From: Deltaproteobacteria bacterium
Lineage (GTDB): Bacteria > Desulfobacterota > Desulfobulbia > Desulfobulbales > JAGXFP01
NCBI GenBank assembly: GCA_020056965.1
Contig: JAGVGT010000089.1
Coordinates: 1-64,000 of the forward strand
Length of the DNA stretch: 64,000 nucleotides
Reading direction: 5' to 3'
This document shows, piece by piece, positions 24,953 through 33,383 of the stretch. The position numbers and the translations under genes are program-made. A model generated the notes under the pieces. The model saw only the letters and a list, made by a program, of their open reading frames with translations, was not told the origin of the DNA and did not search any database. Within the stretch, counting starts at the first letter, position 1; each line of letters starts with the position of its first letter.

Positions 24953-25663
24953 ATGAATAATCCTGTTCTGCCCCCAGAAACCAAGGAAATTCTCCGGCGC
25001 CTGCGCCGTCGCTACCGCCCCGAGTTCGATACCCTGCGCCTTCGGGATCGGGAACTTAAACTCCTGCAGGTTGCCGATATCGAGCCGCTCCTGAACGGCC
25101 GCGACCCCTTCGAGGATGTCAGTAATTTCCCTTTCTGGGTGCGGCTCTGGGAGGCGGCCCTCTTGTTGAGTGACCTGATGTTGACCCAACCGGTTCCGGC
25201 CGGCGGGCGGCTCCTGGAATTGGGGGCCGGGCTGGGGGCGCCAGGTCTGGCCGCCGCCCTGGCCGGCCACCGGGTGACCTTGAGCGATTACCAGCCGCAG
25301 ATCCTCGATTTTCAGAGGGTCAGCGCGGCCGCCAATGGCCTGACCGGGATCGAATTCCGGCTGATCGACTGGCTCAAGCCCCCGCATCTGGAGCGCTTCG
25401 AGACCATCATCGGGGCCGAGATCCTCTTCCGGGCTGACTTTTTTGCGCCGCTCCTGAAGATTTTCCGTAATTATCTGGCCCCCGGCGGCACCATCTATCT
25501 GGCCCACGATGCCAGCCGCCGCAGCCTGGGGGCCTTTCTGGAACTGGCCTCCGAGCATTTCACCATCGGTACCATGCCCCGGAAAATTTCCGGCGACGAT
25601 AAGGAAGTCACCATTGTCCTGAACCGTTTGCAGCTCAAGGTCCAACCGGTCCGGAGTAACTAA
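24953..25663 (+). CDS. Class I SAM-dependent methyltransferase (METTL/nicotinamide-N-methyltransferase-like)
   Basis: A 236-residue methyltransferase. The SAM motif LLELGAGLGAPGLAAAL is followed by VTLSDYQPQIL (acidic residue for the ribose) and the post-I motifs ETIIGAEILFRADFFAPLL. The FPFWVRLWEAALLLSDLM segment before motif I resembles the METTL21/23 group of protein-lysine methyltransferases, so a protein substrate is plausible but unproven. Seven bases separate it from uppP and two from the next methyltransferase. Confidence 0.85.
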   Translation: MNNPVLPPETKEILRRLRRRYRPEFDTLRLRDRELKLLQVADIEPLLNGRDPFEDVSNFPFWVRLWEAALLLSDLMLTQPVPAGGRLLELGAGLGAPGLAAALAGHRVTLSDYQPQILDFQRVSAAANGLTGIEFRLIDWLKPPHLERFETIIGAEILFRADFFAPLLKIFRNYLAPGGTIYLAHDASRRSLGAFLELASEHFTIGTMPRKISGDDKEVTIVLNRLQLKVQPVRSN

Positions 25664-25665
25664 AG

Positions 25666-26481
25666 ATGGGTGGTTTTGCGGAGATCGACTGGAACCGGAT
25701 CTGGCGAGAGACCCGGCAACAGCGGACCTGCAAGGCCAAGGGCAGCCAGGACTGGGACCGCAAGGCCGCCTCCTTCGCCCGGCGCAATCGGCAAAGCCCC
25801 TACATCGACCATCTGCTCACGATCATCAACCCGGAGCCGACCGCCACCGTCCTCGATGTGGGCGCCGGTCCCGGCACCCTGGCCATTCCCATGGCCCGCC
25901 GGGTCCGCCAGGTCACCGCCCTGGACTTTTCCACCCGGATGCTGGAAGAGCTGACGGTCGGGGCGGCGGCGGCCGGGCTTGGCAACATCACCACCGTTCG
26001 GGCCGCCTGGGAAGATGACTGGTCGGCCCTGGGTCTCGTCCCCCACGATATCGCCGTGGCCTCCCGCTCCCTGGCCGTTGACGACCTGGAAGCGGCCTTG
26101 GTCAAACTCAACCACTTTGCCCGGCAGCGGGTTTACCTCACCGACCGGGTCGGGGCCGGGCCTTTCGACCCGGAGGTCTTCGCTGCTGTGGGGCGGACCT
26201 TCGAGTCCGGGCCGGACTACATCATTACCCTCAACCTGCTCTATAGCCTGGGAATCCACGCCCGGGTCGATTTCATTCCGGCCGAATATTCGGCCTGCTA
26301 TGCCAGCCGGGCCGAGGCGGTGGATTCGCTCATCTGGATGCTCGAGGAGCTGCAACCCGGCGAGGCCGAGAAGTTTGAGACCTACCTGGCCGAGCGTCTG
26401 TCCTGCCAGGTCGATGGCACTTGGACTGTGGCCCGCCGCCACCGGCCGCTCTGGGCCGTGCTCTGGTGGGAGAAAGAGTGA
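25666..26481 (+). CDS. Class I SAM-dependent methyltransferase
   Basis: A 271-residue methyltransferase with motif [17 protein letters not shown], motif [15 protein letters not shown] and a VRAAWEDDW acidic loop. The N-terminal part ([32 protein letters not shown]) is typical of a family often found in anaerobes without assigned substrate. The stop codon overlaps the mnmG start by one base (TGATG), indicating coupled translation. It is not related in sequence to the preceding methyltransferase beyond the shared fold. Confidence 0.86.
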   Translation: MGGFAEIDWNRIWRETRQQRTCKAKGSQDWDRKAASFARRNRQSPYIDHLLTIINPEPTATVLDVGAGPGTLAIPMARRVRQVTALDFSTRMLEELTVGAAAAGLGNITTVRAAWEDDWSALGLVPHDIAVASRSLAVDDLEAALVKLNHFARQRVYLTDRVGAGPFDPEVFAAVGRTFESGPDYIITLNLLYSLGIHARVDFIPAEYSACYASRAEAVDSLIWMLEELQPGEAEKFETYLAERLSCQVDGTWTVARRHRPLWAVLWWEKE

Positions 26482-28352
26482 TGGTCGCCAGGCCTGAATA
26501 TGAAGTGATCGTGGTAGGGGCCGGCCATGCCGGCTGCGAGGCGGCCCTGGCCGCCGCCCGTCTGGGCTGCCGCACCCTGGTGCTGGTGATCAACGTCGAT
26601 ACCATCGGCGCCATGTCCTGTAATCCGGCGATCGGCGGGTTGGCCAAGGGCCATCTGGTCAAGGAGATCGACGCCCTGGGCGGCGAGATGGCCAAAAACA
26701 TCGACGCCACCGGGATCCAGTTCCGCCGTCTCAACACCAGCAAGGGACCGGCGGTCTGGTCCTCCCGGGCCCAGGCCGACCGTTTGCGCTACCGGTTGCG
26801 GATGAAGGAGGTCATGGAGGGCCAAGCCAACCTGGAGATTCGCCAGGCGGTGGCCGACCGCTTCCTGATCGAAAATGGCCGGGTGGTCGGGGTGGTTACC
26901 TCCCTGGACCAGGAACTGCGGGCCAAGGCGGTGGTGGTGGCCACCGGCACCTTCTTGAACGGCCTGATCCACATCGGCCTCAAGTCCTTCCCGGCCGGGC
27001 GGATGGGCGATGTTCCCTCGCGCAGCCTGGCCGGTGACCTCAAGCGCCTCGGTTTCAACGTGGGGCGGTTGAAGACCGGCACCACCCCGCGCCTGGACGG
27101 CTCCTCCATCGATTACTCCGGGCTGGAGGCGCAGGCGAGCGATGCGCCGCTGCCCCTCTTCTCCTTTGCCAGCCAGGGGGCGCTGCTGCCGCAACTCCCC
27201 TGTTATGTCACCTACACCAACGAACGCACCCACGAGATCATCCGGGCCGGTTGCGACCGCTCGCCGATGTTCACCGGGATCATTGAGGGGGTGGGAGCCC
27301 GTTACTGCCCCTCCATCGAAGACAAGGTGATGCGTTTTCCCGACAAGACCCGCCACCAGATCTTTCTGGAGCCGGAGGGACTCGACACCGTCGAGGTCTA
27401 TCCCAACGGGGTGCCGACCAGCCTGCCCATCGATGTCCAGGAGGCGATGCTCAAGAGCATCAAGGGGCTGGAGCAGGTGCGGATCATCCGGCCCGGCTAC
27501 GCCATCGAGTATGACTATGTCGATCCCCTGGAACTGCTCCCCAGCTTGGAAACCAAGCGGCTGCCGGGGCTGTTCCTGGCCGGGCAGATCAACGGCACCT
27601 CTGGTTACGAAGAGGCTGCCGCCCAGGGCCTGATGGCCGGGATCAACGCGGCCCGCCAGGCCCGGGGAGCGACGCCGCTGGTGCTGGATCGCTCCCAGGC
27701 CTACATCGGGGTGCTGATCGACGACCTGGTTACCCTCGGCACCAAAGAGCCCTACCGGCTCTTCACCTCCCGGGCCGAATACCGGCTGCTGCTGCGGGAG
27801 GACAACGCCGATCTGCGCTTGAGCGAAATTGGCCGGCGGATCGGCCTGGTGGACGACCAGGCCTACGCCAGGTTTCAGGAAAAACAGCGGGGTTTTACGG
27901 CCGGTATCGCCTGGCTGGAAAACACCACGATCAGTCCCACCGCGCTGGTCAACGGCCGACTGGCCGAGCTGGGCAGCGCCCCCTTAAGCAAGCAGGTTGC
28001 CCTGGCCGAGCTCCTGCGGCGCCCCGAACTCGATCTGGCCAAGGTCTGCGTGGCGGCCGGGGTCGAAGACCTGACCCCCGGAGATTGCCGGGAGGAGGTG
28101 CAGCTCGAGGTCAAATACTCCGGCTATATCCAGCGCCAGCAGGAGCAGGTGGCGCGCTTCCGCCGCTTCGAATCGTTCACCTTCCCGGCCGATTTCGTAT
28201 ATCGCGGTCTGCCCGGCCTCTCCGCCGAGGTGGTCGACAAACTCAGCCGCATCCGCCCCTTAAGCCTGGGCCAGGCCTCGCGGATCTCCGGGATCACCCC
28301 GGCCGCCATCGCCATCCTCCAGGTGCATCTCAAGAAACTCGGGCGGCACTGA
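26481..28352 (+). CDS. mnmG: tRNA uridine-5-carboxymethylaminomethyl modification enzyme MnmG (GidA)
   Basis: A 623-residue FAD protein that, with MnmE, modifies the wobble uridine of certain tRNAs. FAD motif GAGHAG at residues 13-18; then [23 protein letters not shown] split across the family's signature, [13 protein letters not shown]-like [10 protein letters not shown] with the catalytic Cys region, and [20 protein letters not shown]. The C-terminal MnmE- and tRNA-binding part ends in [15 protein letters not shown] 26481 gives the family N-terminus and overlaps the preceding stop; the earlier in-frame start at 26421 lies within the methyltransferase gene. Confidence 0.97.
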   Translation: MVARPEYEVIVVGAGHAGCEAALAAARLGCRTLVLVINVDTIGAMSCNPAIGGLAKGHLVKEIDALGGEMAKNIDATGIQFRRLNTSKGPAVWSSRAQADRLRYRLRMKEVMEGQANLEIRQAVADRFLIENGRVVGVVTSLDQELRAKAVVVATGTFLNGLIHIGLKSFPAGRMGDVPSRSLAGDLKRLGFNVGRLKTGTTPRLDGSSIDYSGLEAQASDAPLPLFSFASQGALLPQLPCYVTYTNERTHEIIRAGCDRSPMFTGIIEGVGARYCPSIEDKVMRFPDKTRHQIFLEPEGLDTVEVYPNGVPTSLPIDVQEAMLKSIKGLEQVRIIRPGYAIEYDYVDPLELLPSLETKRLPGLFLAGQINGTSGYEEAAAQGLMAGINAARQARGATPLVLDRSQAYIGVLIDDLVTLGTKEPYRLFTSRAEYRLLLREDNADLRLSEIGRRIGLVDDQAYARFQEKQRGFTAGIAWLENTTISPTALVNGRLAELGSAPLSKQVALAELLRRPELDLAKVCVAAGVEDLTPGDCREEVQLEVKYSGYIQRQQEQVARFRRFESFTFPADFVYRGLPGLSAEVVDKLSRIRPLSLGQASRISGITPAAIAILQVHLKKLGRH

Positions 28353-28548
28353 GGCAGGGCTTCATTCTGCGCCATGGTCGTTTCGAGCTTGTGTATAACT
28401 ACGACCACTGGTTCTGCCCAGGAAAAAACTGGCTTGGGGGGTTAAAGGCAATCTCCCCGTTGCCCGGTGCGATCGACCGGGCGAACGGGTGGAGGTATTC
28501 GGGGTCGAGTTGCCCCGTAATTCCAGAGCTTAGAGGATGTGAGCCGAA

Positions 28549-28977
28549 TTATTTGAGGCCCTTGGCCATGCGGTAGTTTTTGTGAAATACCGGGTTGTCC
28601 GGCCAGAGGGTGATCGCCTTGTTGAAAAAGAAGATGGCCGAGAGATTGTCTTTTTTGCGCAAAAAGGTGAGCCCGGCCTCGTTGTACCTTTCGGCCTCCC
28701 GTTGTCTGGCCTTGCGCTCCTTCTCTTCCTTGGTGATCGGGGTGCTCGCCACCGGCCGGCCGTCTTGATAAGTCACATGAAACTCGTTACCGTCCGCATC
28801 GGTGTAAATCCCCTCGCCGTCCGGATCGGCGACGGCGAAATGGCCGCTGAACTTGGAGCCGTCATTCCACTGGAAGGTGCCATAGCCATTCTGGCAGTCT
28901 CCTTCCAGACAGGTTCCCGCCGTTGCCACCTCGGCCATCATCAACAATAACCCGGTCAAGATGATGATTCTACCCAC
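28549..28977 (-). CDS. Secreted MORN-like repeat protein with TPR-like C-terminus
   Basis: A 142-residue exported protein. Signal peptide 1-20 (IIILTGLLLMMAEVATA), then GTCLEGDCQNGYGTFQWNDGSKFSGHF with MORN-type G-Y/F-G repeats, and a charged helical C-terminus (KEEKERKARQREAERYNEAG) leading to a TPR-like unit (FLRKKDNLSAIFFFNKAITLWPDN). The start is GTG 28977: GGGGAGGGGAAA precedes it, and alignment with the paralogue at 29110-29379 begins at the same residue. An upstream GTG at 29004 is less likely. The two paralogues lie tandemly 133 bases apart, and a third relative is at 44191. Function unknown; MORN repeats usually mediate binding. Confidence 0.78.
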   Translation of the reverse strand: MGRIIILTGLLLMMAEVATAGTCLEGDCQNGYGTFQWNDGSKFSGHFAVADPDGEGIYTDADGNEFHVTYQDGRPVASTPITKEEKERKARQREAERYNEAGLTFLRKKDNLSAIFFFNKAITLWPDNPVFHKNYRMAKGLK

Positions 28978-29109
28978 TTTCCCCTCCCCATGATTTATAA
29001 CCACAACGGGTAATGCTTACTTCTTCAACGCCGGGTGGCAGGCTGAACTATAGCGCACCAATAACGAAAACGGCAGCCATTTTCCCCAGCGATCTTTTGT
29101 TCATGCCGG

Positions 29110-29379
29110 TTACTGTTTACGACGGGGGTGATGGGCCGGATTGGGTCGGGTGAGCAGCTTGCCGTCTTTATAGAGCACCACTTTGTAGGTGCCGTTGGGC
29201 GCAGTATAAATTCCCTGGCCATCCGGGAGGCCATTGACGAAGTTGCCGGTGAACTTGGAGCCGTCATCCCACTGGTAGGTCCCGCTACCGTCCTGGCAGT
29301 TTCCTTCCAGGCAGGTACCCGCAAACGCTATATTGCCGAGCAGCAACAGACAACCGAGAAAGAAGATGATTTTGCCCAT
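29110..29379 (-). CDS. Small secreted MORN-like repeat protein
   Basis: An 89-residue exported protein with signal peptide IIFFLGCLLLLGNIAFA, followed by GTCLEGNCQDGSGTYQWDDG and GQGIYTAPNGTYKVVLYKDGK, two MORN-like units. It is closely similar to the N-terminal half of the 28549-28977 protein, including the G-T-C-L-E-G-(D/N)-C motif directly after the signal peptide. GGAGG precedes ATG 29379. It lacks the TPR-like tail of its neighbour, so the pair looks like a tandem duplication with loss or gain of a domain. The paired Cys could form a disulfide in the periplasm (inference). Confidence 0.8.
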   Translation of the reverse strand: MGKIIFFLGCLLLLGNIAFAGTCLEGNCQDGSGTYQWDDGSKFTGNFVNGLPDGQGIYTAPNGTYKVVLYKDGKLLTRPNPAHHPRRKQ

Positions 29380-29448
29380 TTTGACCTCCGTTGTGCGACC
29401 ACTGTACCGTGGCTAAGCCTGAATTATAGTGCATCCGGGGCCAAAATT

Positions 29449-30735
29449 TCAGCCATTTTCTCGCCCGGCGATCTTTTCAATCAGGCCGGTGGTGGAAAAA
29501 TCCGCCACCAGGGGGATGCTCAGCACCCGTCCTCCAGCAGCCAGCACCTCCGAGGCGCCGACGATCTTCGCCACCGGCCAATCGCCGCCCTTGGCCAGCA
29601 CCTCGGGCAGCAGGGCGTTGATCAATTCCTGCGGGGTGTCTTCTTCGAAGAGGACCACGAAATCGACACAGCTTAAGGCCGCCAGCACCCGGGCCCGGGC
29701 GTCCTCATTGTTCACGGGTCGGGAAGGGCCTTTAAGGCGTCGCACCGAGGCATCGGCATTCAATCCCACCACCAGGCAGTCGCCCAGTCGCCGCGCTGCC
29801 TCCAGATAGGTGACGTGCCCCCGGTGGAGGATGTCGAAGCAGCCGTTGGTGAAGACCACCTGGCGGCCCAATTTACGATAGGAGGCGCGGATCTCCAGCA
29901 GTTCCTCCCGGCTGACGATCTTCTCCTGGTCGGGGAAGCGGTAGGGAGAAGCGGCGGCGGCAGTGAAAAGTTTGCGGCTGCGGCTGACCAAGGCCGGATC
30001 GAGTTCGACCAGTTGGGCGGCTGCTGTGCTCCCCGCCTCGGCCAGGATGGTGCCATCCGGGCCGACAATCAGGGAGTGGCCGCCAAACTCGGTATCCTCG
30101 GTGGTTCCGCAACGGTTGCAACCGATCACGAAGAGCTGGTTCTCGATGGCCCGGGCCTGCAACAGCACTCGCCAGTGTTCGCGGCGGGTGGCGGGCCACT
30201 GGCCGCTGACCACCAGAAGCTGGGCGCCCCGGGCCGCCTGGCTGCGGGCCAGATCGGGAAAACGCAGGTCGAAGCAGACCTGGCCGGCCACCAGTCCCAG
30301 CTCGGTGGCGACGGGCTGGGGATTGTCGCCGGCGGTAAAGGGACCGGCCTCGCCCATGGGGGCGAAGAGTTGTTGTTTGCGGATCATCCCGGCCACGCCG
30401 GTCGGGCCGACGATGTAGAGGGTGTTGTAAACCAGCCCCGCCGCCGCCTCGGGCAGCGAACCGGCCAGATGAATGTTGTAGCGGGCCGCCTCCTCTTGCA
30501 GAGCGGCCAGCAGGGTTGGGGTCTGCTCGGCATGGGCGGCCAGGTTGGGGTAGTCGAAACCGGCTCCCCACAACTCCGGCAGCACCAGCAGGGCGGGGCC
30601 GGCCGGGTTGAGGGTGGCCAGCCCCTGGCGGACGGCGGCCAGATTGGCCTCACTGTCGCCCAGCTTTACGTCGAACTGGAGAAAGCCGGCCCGGCAGGGC
30701 TGGAGTTCGCCGGTATACATCGGCTCGGTGGTCAT
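29449..30735 (-). CDS. Fusion of a nitrilase-family amidohydrolase and HldE-type heptose-1-phosphate adenylyltransferase
   Basis: A 428-residue two-domain protein. Residues about 10-255 form a carbon-nitrogen hydrolase domain with the catalytic Lys in [11 protein letters not shown] and catalytic Cys in [11 protein letters not shown], close to omega-amidase/YafV. Residues about 275-428 form the nucleotidyltransferase domain of HldE/RfaE2: [12 protein letters not shown] (HxGH motif), [25 protein letters not shown] and the STTGLIEKI end. The second half should make ADP-glycero-manno-heptose for lipopolysaccharide. The hldE kinase half is absent. The join is in one open frame without any stop, so the fusion appears real. 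The start is taken as ATG 30735; 27 extra upstream residues in the open frame look non-native. Confidence 0.88.
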   Translation of the reverse strand: MTTEPMYTGELQPCRAGFLQFDVKLGDSEANLAAVRQGLATLNPAGPALLVLPELWGAGFDYPNLAAHAEQTPTLLAALQEEAARYNIHLAGSLPEAAAGLVYNTLYIVGPTGVAGMIRKQQLFAPMGEAGPFTAGDNPQPVATELGLVAGQVCFDLRFPDLARSQAARGAQLLVVSGQWPATRREHWRVLLQARAIENQLFVIGCNRCGTTEDTEFGGHSLIVGPDGTILAEAGSTAAAQLVELDPALVSRSRKLFTAAAASPYRFPDQEKIVSREELLEIRASYRKLGRQVVFTNGCFDILHRGHVTYLEAARRLGDCLVVGLNADASVRRLKGPSRPVNNEDARARVLAALSCVDFVVLFEEDTPQELINALLPEVLAKGGDWPVAKIVGASEVLAAGGRVLSIPLVADFSTTGLIEKIAGRENG

Positions 30736-30816
30736 ATAGTTCTCATTATCAAGGGTTGTTTCACGGGCAACATCAGCATACCCTGATTCCCGGCGGCCAT
30801 CAAATGCTATGACCAT

Positions 30817-31217
30817 CTACCAGGTGTGGATATCGCCTATATCACAATAACACCGGCGTGTTCTCTGGTTTTACAGCTGCGATATTAAATCAGGCTGGTC
30901 ATGATTCCGGCCAAAAGGATGGCGACCCGGAGATGGCGATTTTCGGCCGGGAAAGGGGGTTGGCGAAGGCCGCGATCGAAGCGGTTCGGGCCGCACTGGA
31001 TCCGAGCCGACGTCAACACCGATCCCTCCGGATGTGCTTGCCCGCATTAAGAGATGGTCTGGCAACAAAGAAAACCTCTTGAAACAATATCTCCGGTCAG
31101 TTAGGTATCAAAAAATAGTTAAGGGGACACCTCTGATCGGCGTGCGGCCTTCCCGGCGGCCCCACGATCTACAGCCTTGAACAATAACCACACAGCCATT
31201 GGCCAGGTGCAAAGCCG
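30817..31217. other. Intergenic region, possibly with a decayed gene end
   Basis: No complete gene is seen. Around 31037-31160 one frame reads LARIKRWSGNKENLLKQYL and continues to a stop near 31160. This resembles a coding 3' end without a start, and AGTTAAGGGGACACC in it is the sort of sequence I associate with transposon-linked DNA. The remainder is unassigned. Confidence 0.35.
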
Positions 31218-31973
31218 ATGGCAGCGGGAGGAGAACGGTTGCTACAGGAATACTTCAAGAGAATCTACACCAGGACCATGCAGGAAGCCTATCGCACCGC
31301 AGCTGAGAATATTGTTGCCTCTCTGCAGGGCGGCGGCAACCTTCTCGACTGCGGAGCCAACAGCGGCCGGATGTATGACATTTTGGGCCAGGATGTGACA
31401 CTGTTATCTAGCCAATACTTCGGGGTGGAGTGGGACCGCGAAAGCGCCGAAGAAGGGCAAAGGCGCGGCCTTCAGATCGCCTGTGCGGACCTGAACAAGG
31501 GCATTCCCCATGAGAGTGCGACCTTTTCTTGCGTGTTCGCGCTGTCGGTCCTGGAACATTTGCTCAATGGCTGCAAATTTCTGAAAGAGTGCCACCGGGT
31601 GCTCCAGCCGGGCGGGAAATTAGTGCTGCTGACCCCCAACATCAGCACCTACTTCACGGCAGCCCTTATTTTAATGGGGAAGATGCCATCCAGCGGTCCC
31701 CATCCTGATTCCGATGCCCTCCTCCAGGCGGAAGAGGTGTTCAAGGTCAGCAGCGACCATCTTCATTTCGATACCGAGCGGGACACGCCCGTGCACCGGC
31801 ATCTGGTGGTGTTCAGCTATCGAGTGTTGAGGGATTACCTGACCATGCTCGGCTTCAGCGAAGTCCGCGGTTACGGTTTCGGCCTGTACCCGTTTCCCAA
31901 TTCCCTGCAGCCCCTGCTGGAACGTCTCGATCCCTACCATTGCCACCAGATGGTTTTTGTGGCCCGAAAGTAG
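31218..31973 (+). CDS. Class I SAM-dependent methyltransferase
   Basis: A 251-residue methyltransferase of the UbiE/Methyltransf_11 type. Motif I reads LLDCGANSGRMYDIL, followed by FGVEWDRESAEEG, then FSCVFALSVLEHLLN and the VLQPGGKLVLLTPN strand. The C-terminal part (VVFSYRVLRDYLTMLGFSEVRGYGFGLYPFPN) resembles methyltransferases of cell-surface glycan clusters, but no such cluster is around it. The start is the first ATG and lacks a strong ribosome site. It stands alone between the nitrilase fusion and the minus-strand HTH genes. Confidence 0.82.
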   Translation: MAAGGERLLQEYFKRIYTRTMQEAYRTAAENIVASLQGGGNLLDCGANSGRMYDILGQDVTLLSSQYFGVEWDRESAEEGQRRGLQIACADLNKGIPHESATFSCVFALSVLEHLLNGCKFLKECHRVLQPGGKLVLLTPNISTYFTAALILMGKMPSSGPHPDSDALLQAEEVFKVSSDHLHFDTERDTPVHRHLVVFSYRVLRDYLTMLGFSEVRGYGFGLYPFPNSLQPLLERLDPYHCHQMVFVARK

Positions 31974-31986
31974 GTTGGCCGGAATA

Positions 31987-32145
31987 TCAGGCGGCCGGCG
32001 CAATGGGCCGGGAAGTGGGGTATAGGTGGGAAGCCATGAAAAAGCGCCGGATTGTGACCAGGAGATGCAACTCATCCGGCGCAATGCGCCGAATGAGTTC
32101 CGCCCGGATTTCCGCGTGGTCACAAAAAGCCTGCCAGTCCAACAT
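31987..32145 (-). CDS. Short ORF coupled to the HTH gene, unknown
   Basis: A 52-residue frame starting four bases after the HTH stop (TAAgaaaATG), which suggests coupled translation. It begins MLDWQAFCDHAEIRAELIRR. From about residue 17 it runs through the palindrome at 32069-32099, so the C-terminal half may be repeat-derived and the original gene truncated. HTH genes of this kind often precede toxin or PIN-type partners, but no such motif can be recognised here. It could equally be non-coding. Confidence 0.35.
   Translation of the reverse strand: MLDWQAFCDHAEIRAELIRRIAPDELHLLVTIRRFFMASHLYPTSRPIAPAA
32052..32125. repeat. Nested palindrome
   Basis: An inner 31-base near-perfect inverted repeat, ACTCATCCGGCGCA to TGCGCCGAATGAGT (32069-32099), sits between outer arms TTGTGACCA (32052-32060) and TGGTCACAA (32117-32125). 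The inner left arm recurs at 5643-5662. The structure is a long imperfect hairpin with an interior bulge, typical of a small repetitive element. Confidence 0.7.
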
Positions 32146-32149
32146 TTTC

Positions 32150-32479
32150 TTACTGATCCCGCTTCACATCCCGCAAAGACCGTTTGAAGGCCTTTAAATC
32201 CCTGGCGGCAAACATCTGGCTGCGGCCCACCCGATGGGTAGGCTTGAGCTTCCCGCCTTGCACATAGCGACGGAAGGTGGGGATTGAAACCTCCAGGTAT
32301 TCTGCCGCTTCCGTAGCGGTAAACTCAGCCTCGGCGAGGTGCCCGAACAGCTGTTCGTGGCTGGAGTCGTCGCCCTGGAATAATACCTCGCCCAGCATGG
32401 CAAAAAACCGGCTCCGCTCGGTGGCGGGCATGGTTTTCATTTCGGCAAAAAGATCTTCGGCTGTTAAAGCATGGCTCAT
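32150..32479 (-). CDS. Helix-turn-helix (excisionase/MerR-like) DNA-binding protein
   Basis: A 109-residue protein. An N-terminal helical part (1-50, LTAEDLFAEMKTMPATERSRFF) precedes a winged-helix excisionase-type domain: EFTATEAAEYLEVSIPTFRRYVQGGKLKPTHRVGRSQMFAARDLKAF (about 53-100). GGAGGA lies six bases before ATG 32479. Proteins of this build often act as antitoxins or local regulators. The next frame downstream starts four bases after its stop. It may control the nearby coiled-coil gene, whose promoter has a palindrome (33069-33080), but this is inferred from position only. Confidence 0.8.
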   Translation of the reverse strand: MSHALTAEDLFAEMKTMPATERSRFFAMLGEVLFQGDDSSHEQLFGHLAEAEFTATEAAEYLEVSIPTFRRYVQGGKLKPTHRVGRSQMFAARDLKAFKRSLRDVKRDQ

Positions 32480-32523
32480 GAGCACTCCTCCTTCAGATAC
32501 GCTTCAGCCTTACGCCTATATGA

Positions 32524-33033
32524 TCACGTAGTCATAAGTGGCCAAGTCCCGAACGTTTGGATCCAATCCGCCTCTGAATAAGCGGCATTGGCATTGGTAA
32601 AGTGACCACCTGCCGGACGGCGTGTTTGCATGCCAACGATCAACGCATCGAGTCGTATGGTGAGCCGGCCAACACGCCGTTGGGATGTCTGGCAGGCGAG
32701 TCTAATAACCTCCGGTGCGTGTACTGCGTTTCGCCAAGCTGCGTATGGCCCGACAATACGACGATATGCCTCCGAGTAGGAGATCAACCTTGGAGGGTTC
32801 ATTTCGTCAAGCAGGGTGGCAAACAACTCCTCAGCCCTTTGAATCTTTGCATCTTCGCTATCGCCTGTGGCCGTGGGCGATCCGAGAACATTGCTTTTCT
32901 TAACTGAGGTTACCATTTCTGCTCTCCCTTCTCTTGGCATTGTTAATTCACGGTTCTGGGTAGCGAGTTGTTGCTCAAGGTTTGCGACTCGTAGTGCCAA
33001 TTCAGCAAGTCTCTTTTCCATGGTGGTAGCCAT
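32524..33033 (-). CDS. Hypothetical coiled-coil protein
   Basis: A 169-residue protein with a predicted N-terminal coiled coil (MEKRLAELALRVANLEQQLA) followed by a region without recognised domain; residues about 75-115 read EDAKIQRAEELFATLLDEMN and SYSEAYRRIVGPYAAWRNAV. Translation support is strong: AGGAGG sits five bases before ATG 33033, and a plausible promoter with an overlapping palindrome lies upstream. It ends 45 bases before the HTH gene on the same strand, so they may form one unit. Function unknown. Confidence 0.65.
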   Translation of the reverse strand: MATTMEKRLAELALRVANLEQQLATQNRELTMPREGRAEMVTSVKKSNVLGSPTATGDSEDAKIQRAEELFATLLDEMNPPRLISYSEAYRRIVGPYAAWRNAVHAPEVIRLACQTSQRRVGRLTIRLDALIVGMQTRRPAGGHFTNANAAYSEADWIQTFGTWPLMTT

Positions 33034-33068
33034 AATGTCCTCCTGTAAGATTATTAGCATGTAGTCTC

Positions 33069-33107
33069 CTAGTGCACTAGAGTAGTAGTGGGCTATTGCG
33101 CTGTCAA
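33069..33107 (-). promoter_or_regulatory. Promoter with overlapping operator for the coiled-coil gene
   Basis: On the minus strand TTGACA (33107-33102) is followed 17 bases later by TACTCT (33084-33079), a modest -10. A perfect 12-base palindrome CTAGTGCACTAG (33069-33080) overlaps the -10 and the expected start site, the usual position for a repressor operator. Confidence 0.5.
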
Positions 33108-33122
33108 GACAATTTTGAGGCT

Positions 33123-33268
33123 GTAGGTGGATGAAGCGAAGGGCATCCACCATTTGGCACCGATGTGTCATAGCCCAGATTGGTTGAATCGCTAGGCTTG
33201 TTCCACCTTACGTCTTAGGCAAACCCTCAGTAACTGTTGGGGTTCGCTACGCTCACCGCCAACCTACG
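33123..33268. repeat. Two short repeat elements in the spacer before the ASKHA gene
   Basis: At 33123-33152 a hairpin-forming unit GTAGGTGGATG...CATCCACCA occurs. At 33237-33268 a TTGGGGTTCGCTACGCTCAC...CCAACCTACG unit occurs. Both resemble common dispersed palindromic repeats. No gene is visible in 33034-33383. Confidence 0.5.
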
Positions 33269-33383
33269 TTGCGCCATCCATCTCACCCAAAATCACCCCG
33301 TTCCGAGGTCGCTCTTTTCGATATTCTCCATTTATGTTAAATACTCCCATTCACGTCATTGTCATCTACGGAGCCAAACATAA

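Noticed and set aside
31037-31160. C-terminal fragment of a transposase-like gene
   Set aside because: The frame has a gene-like C-terminal reading but no start and no motif that I can name, so it is only mentioned as a possible relic.
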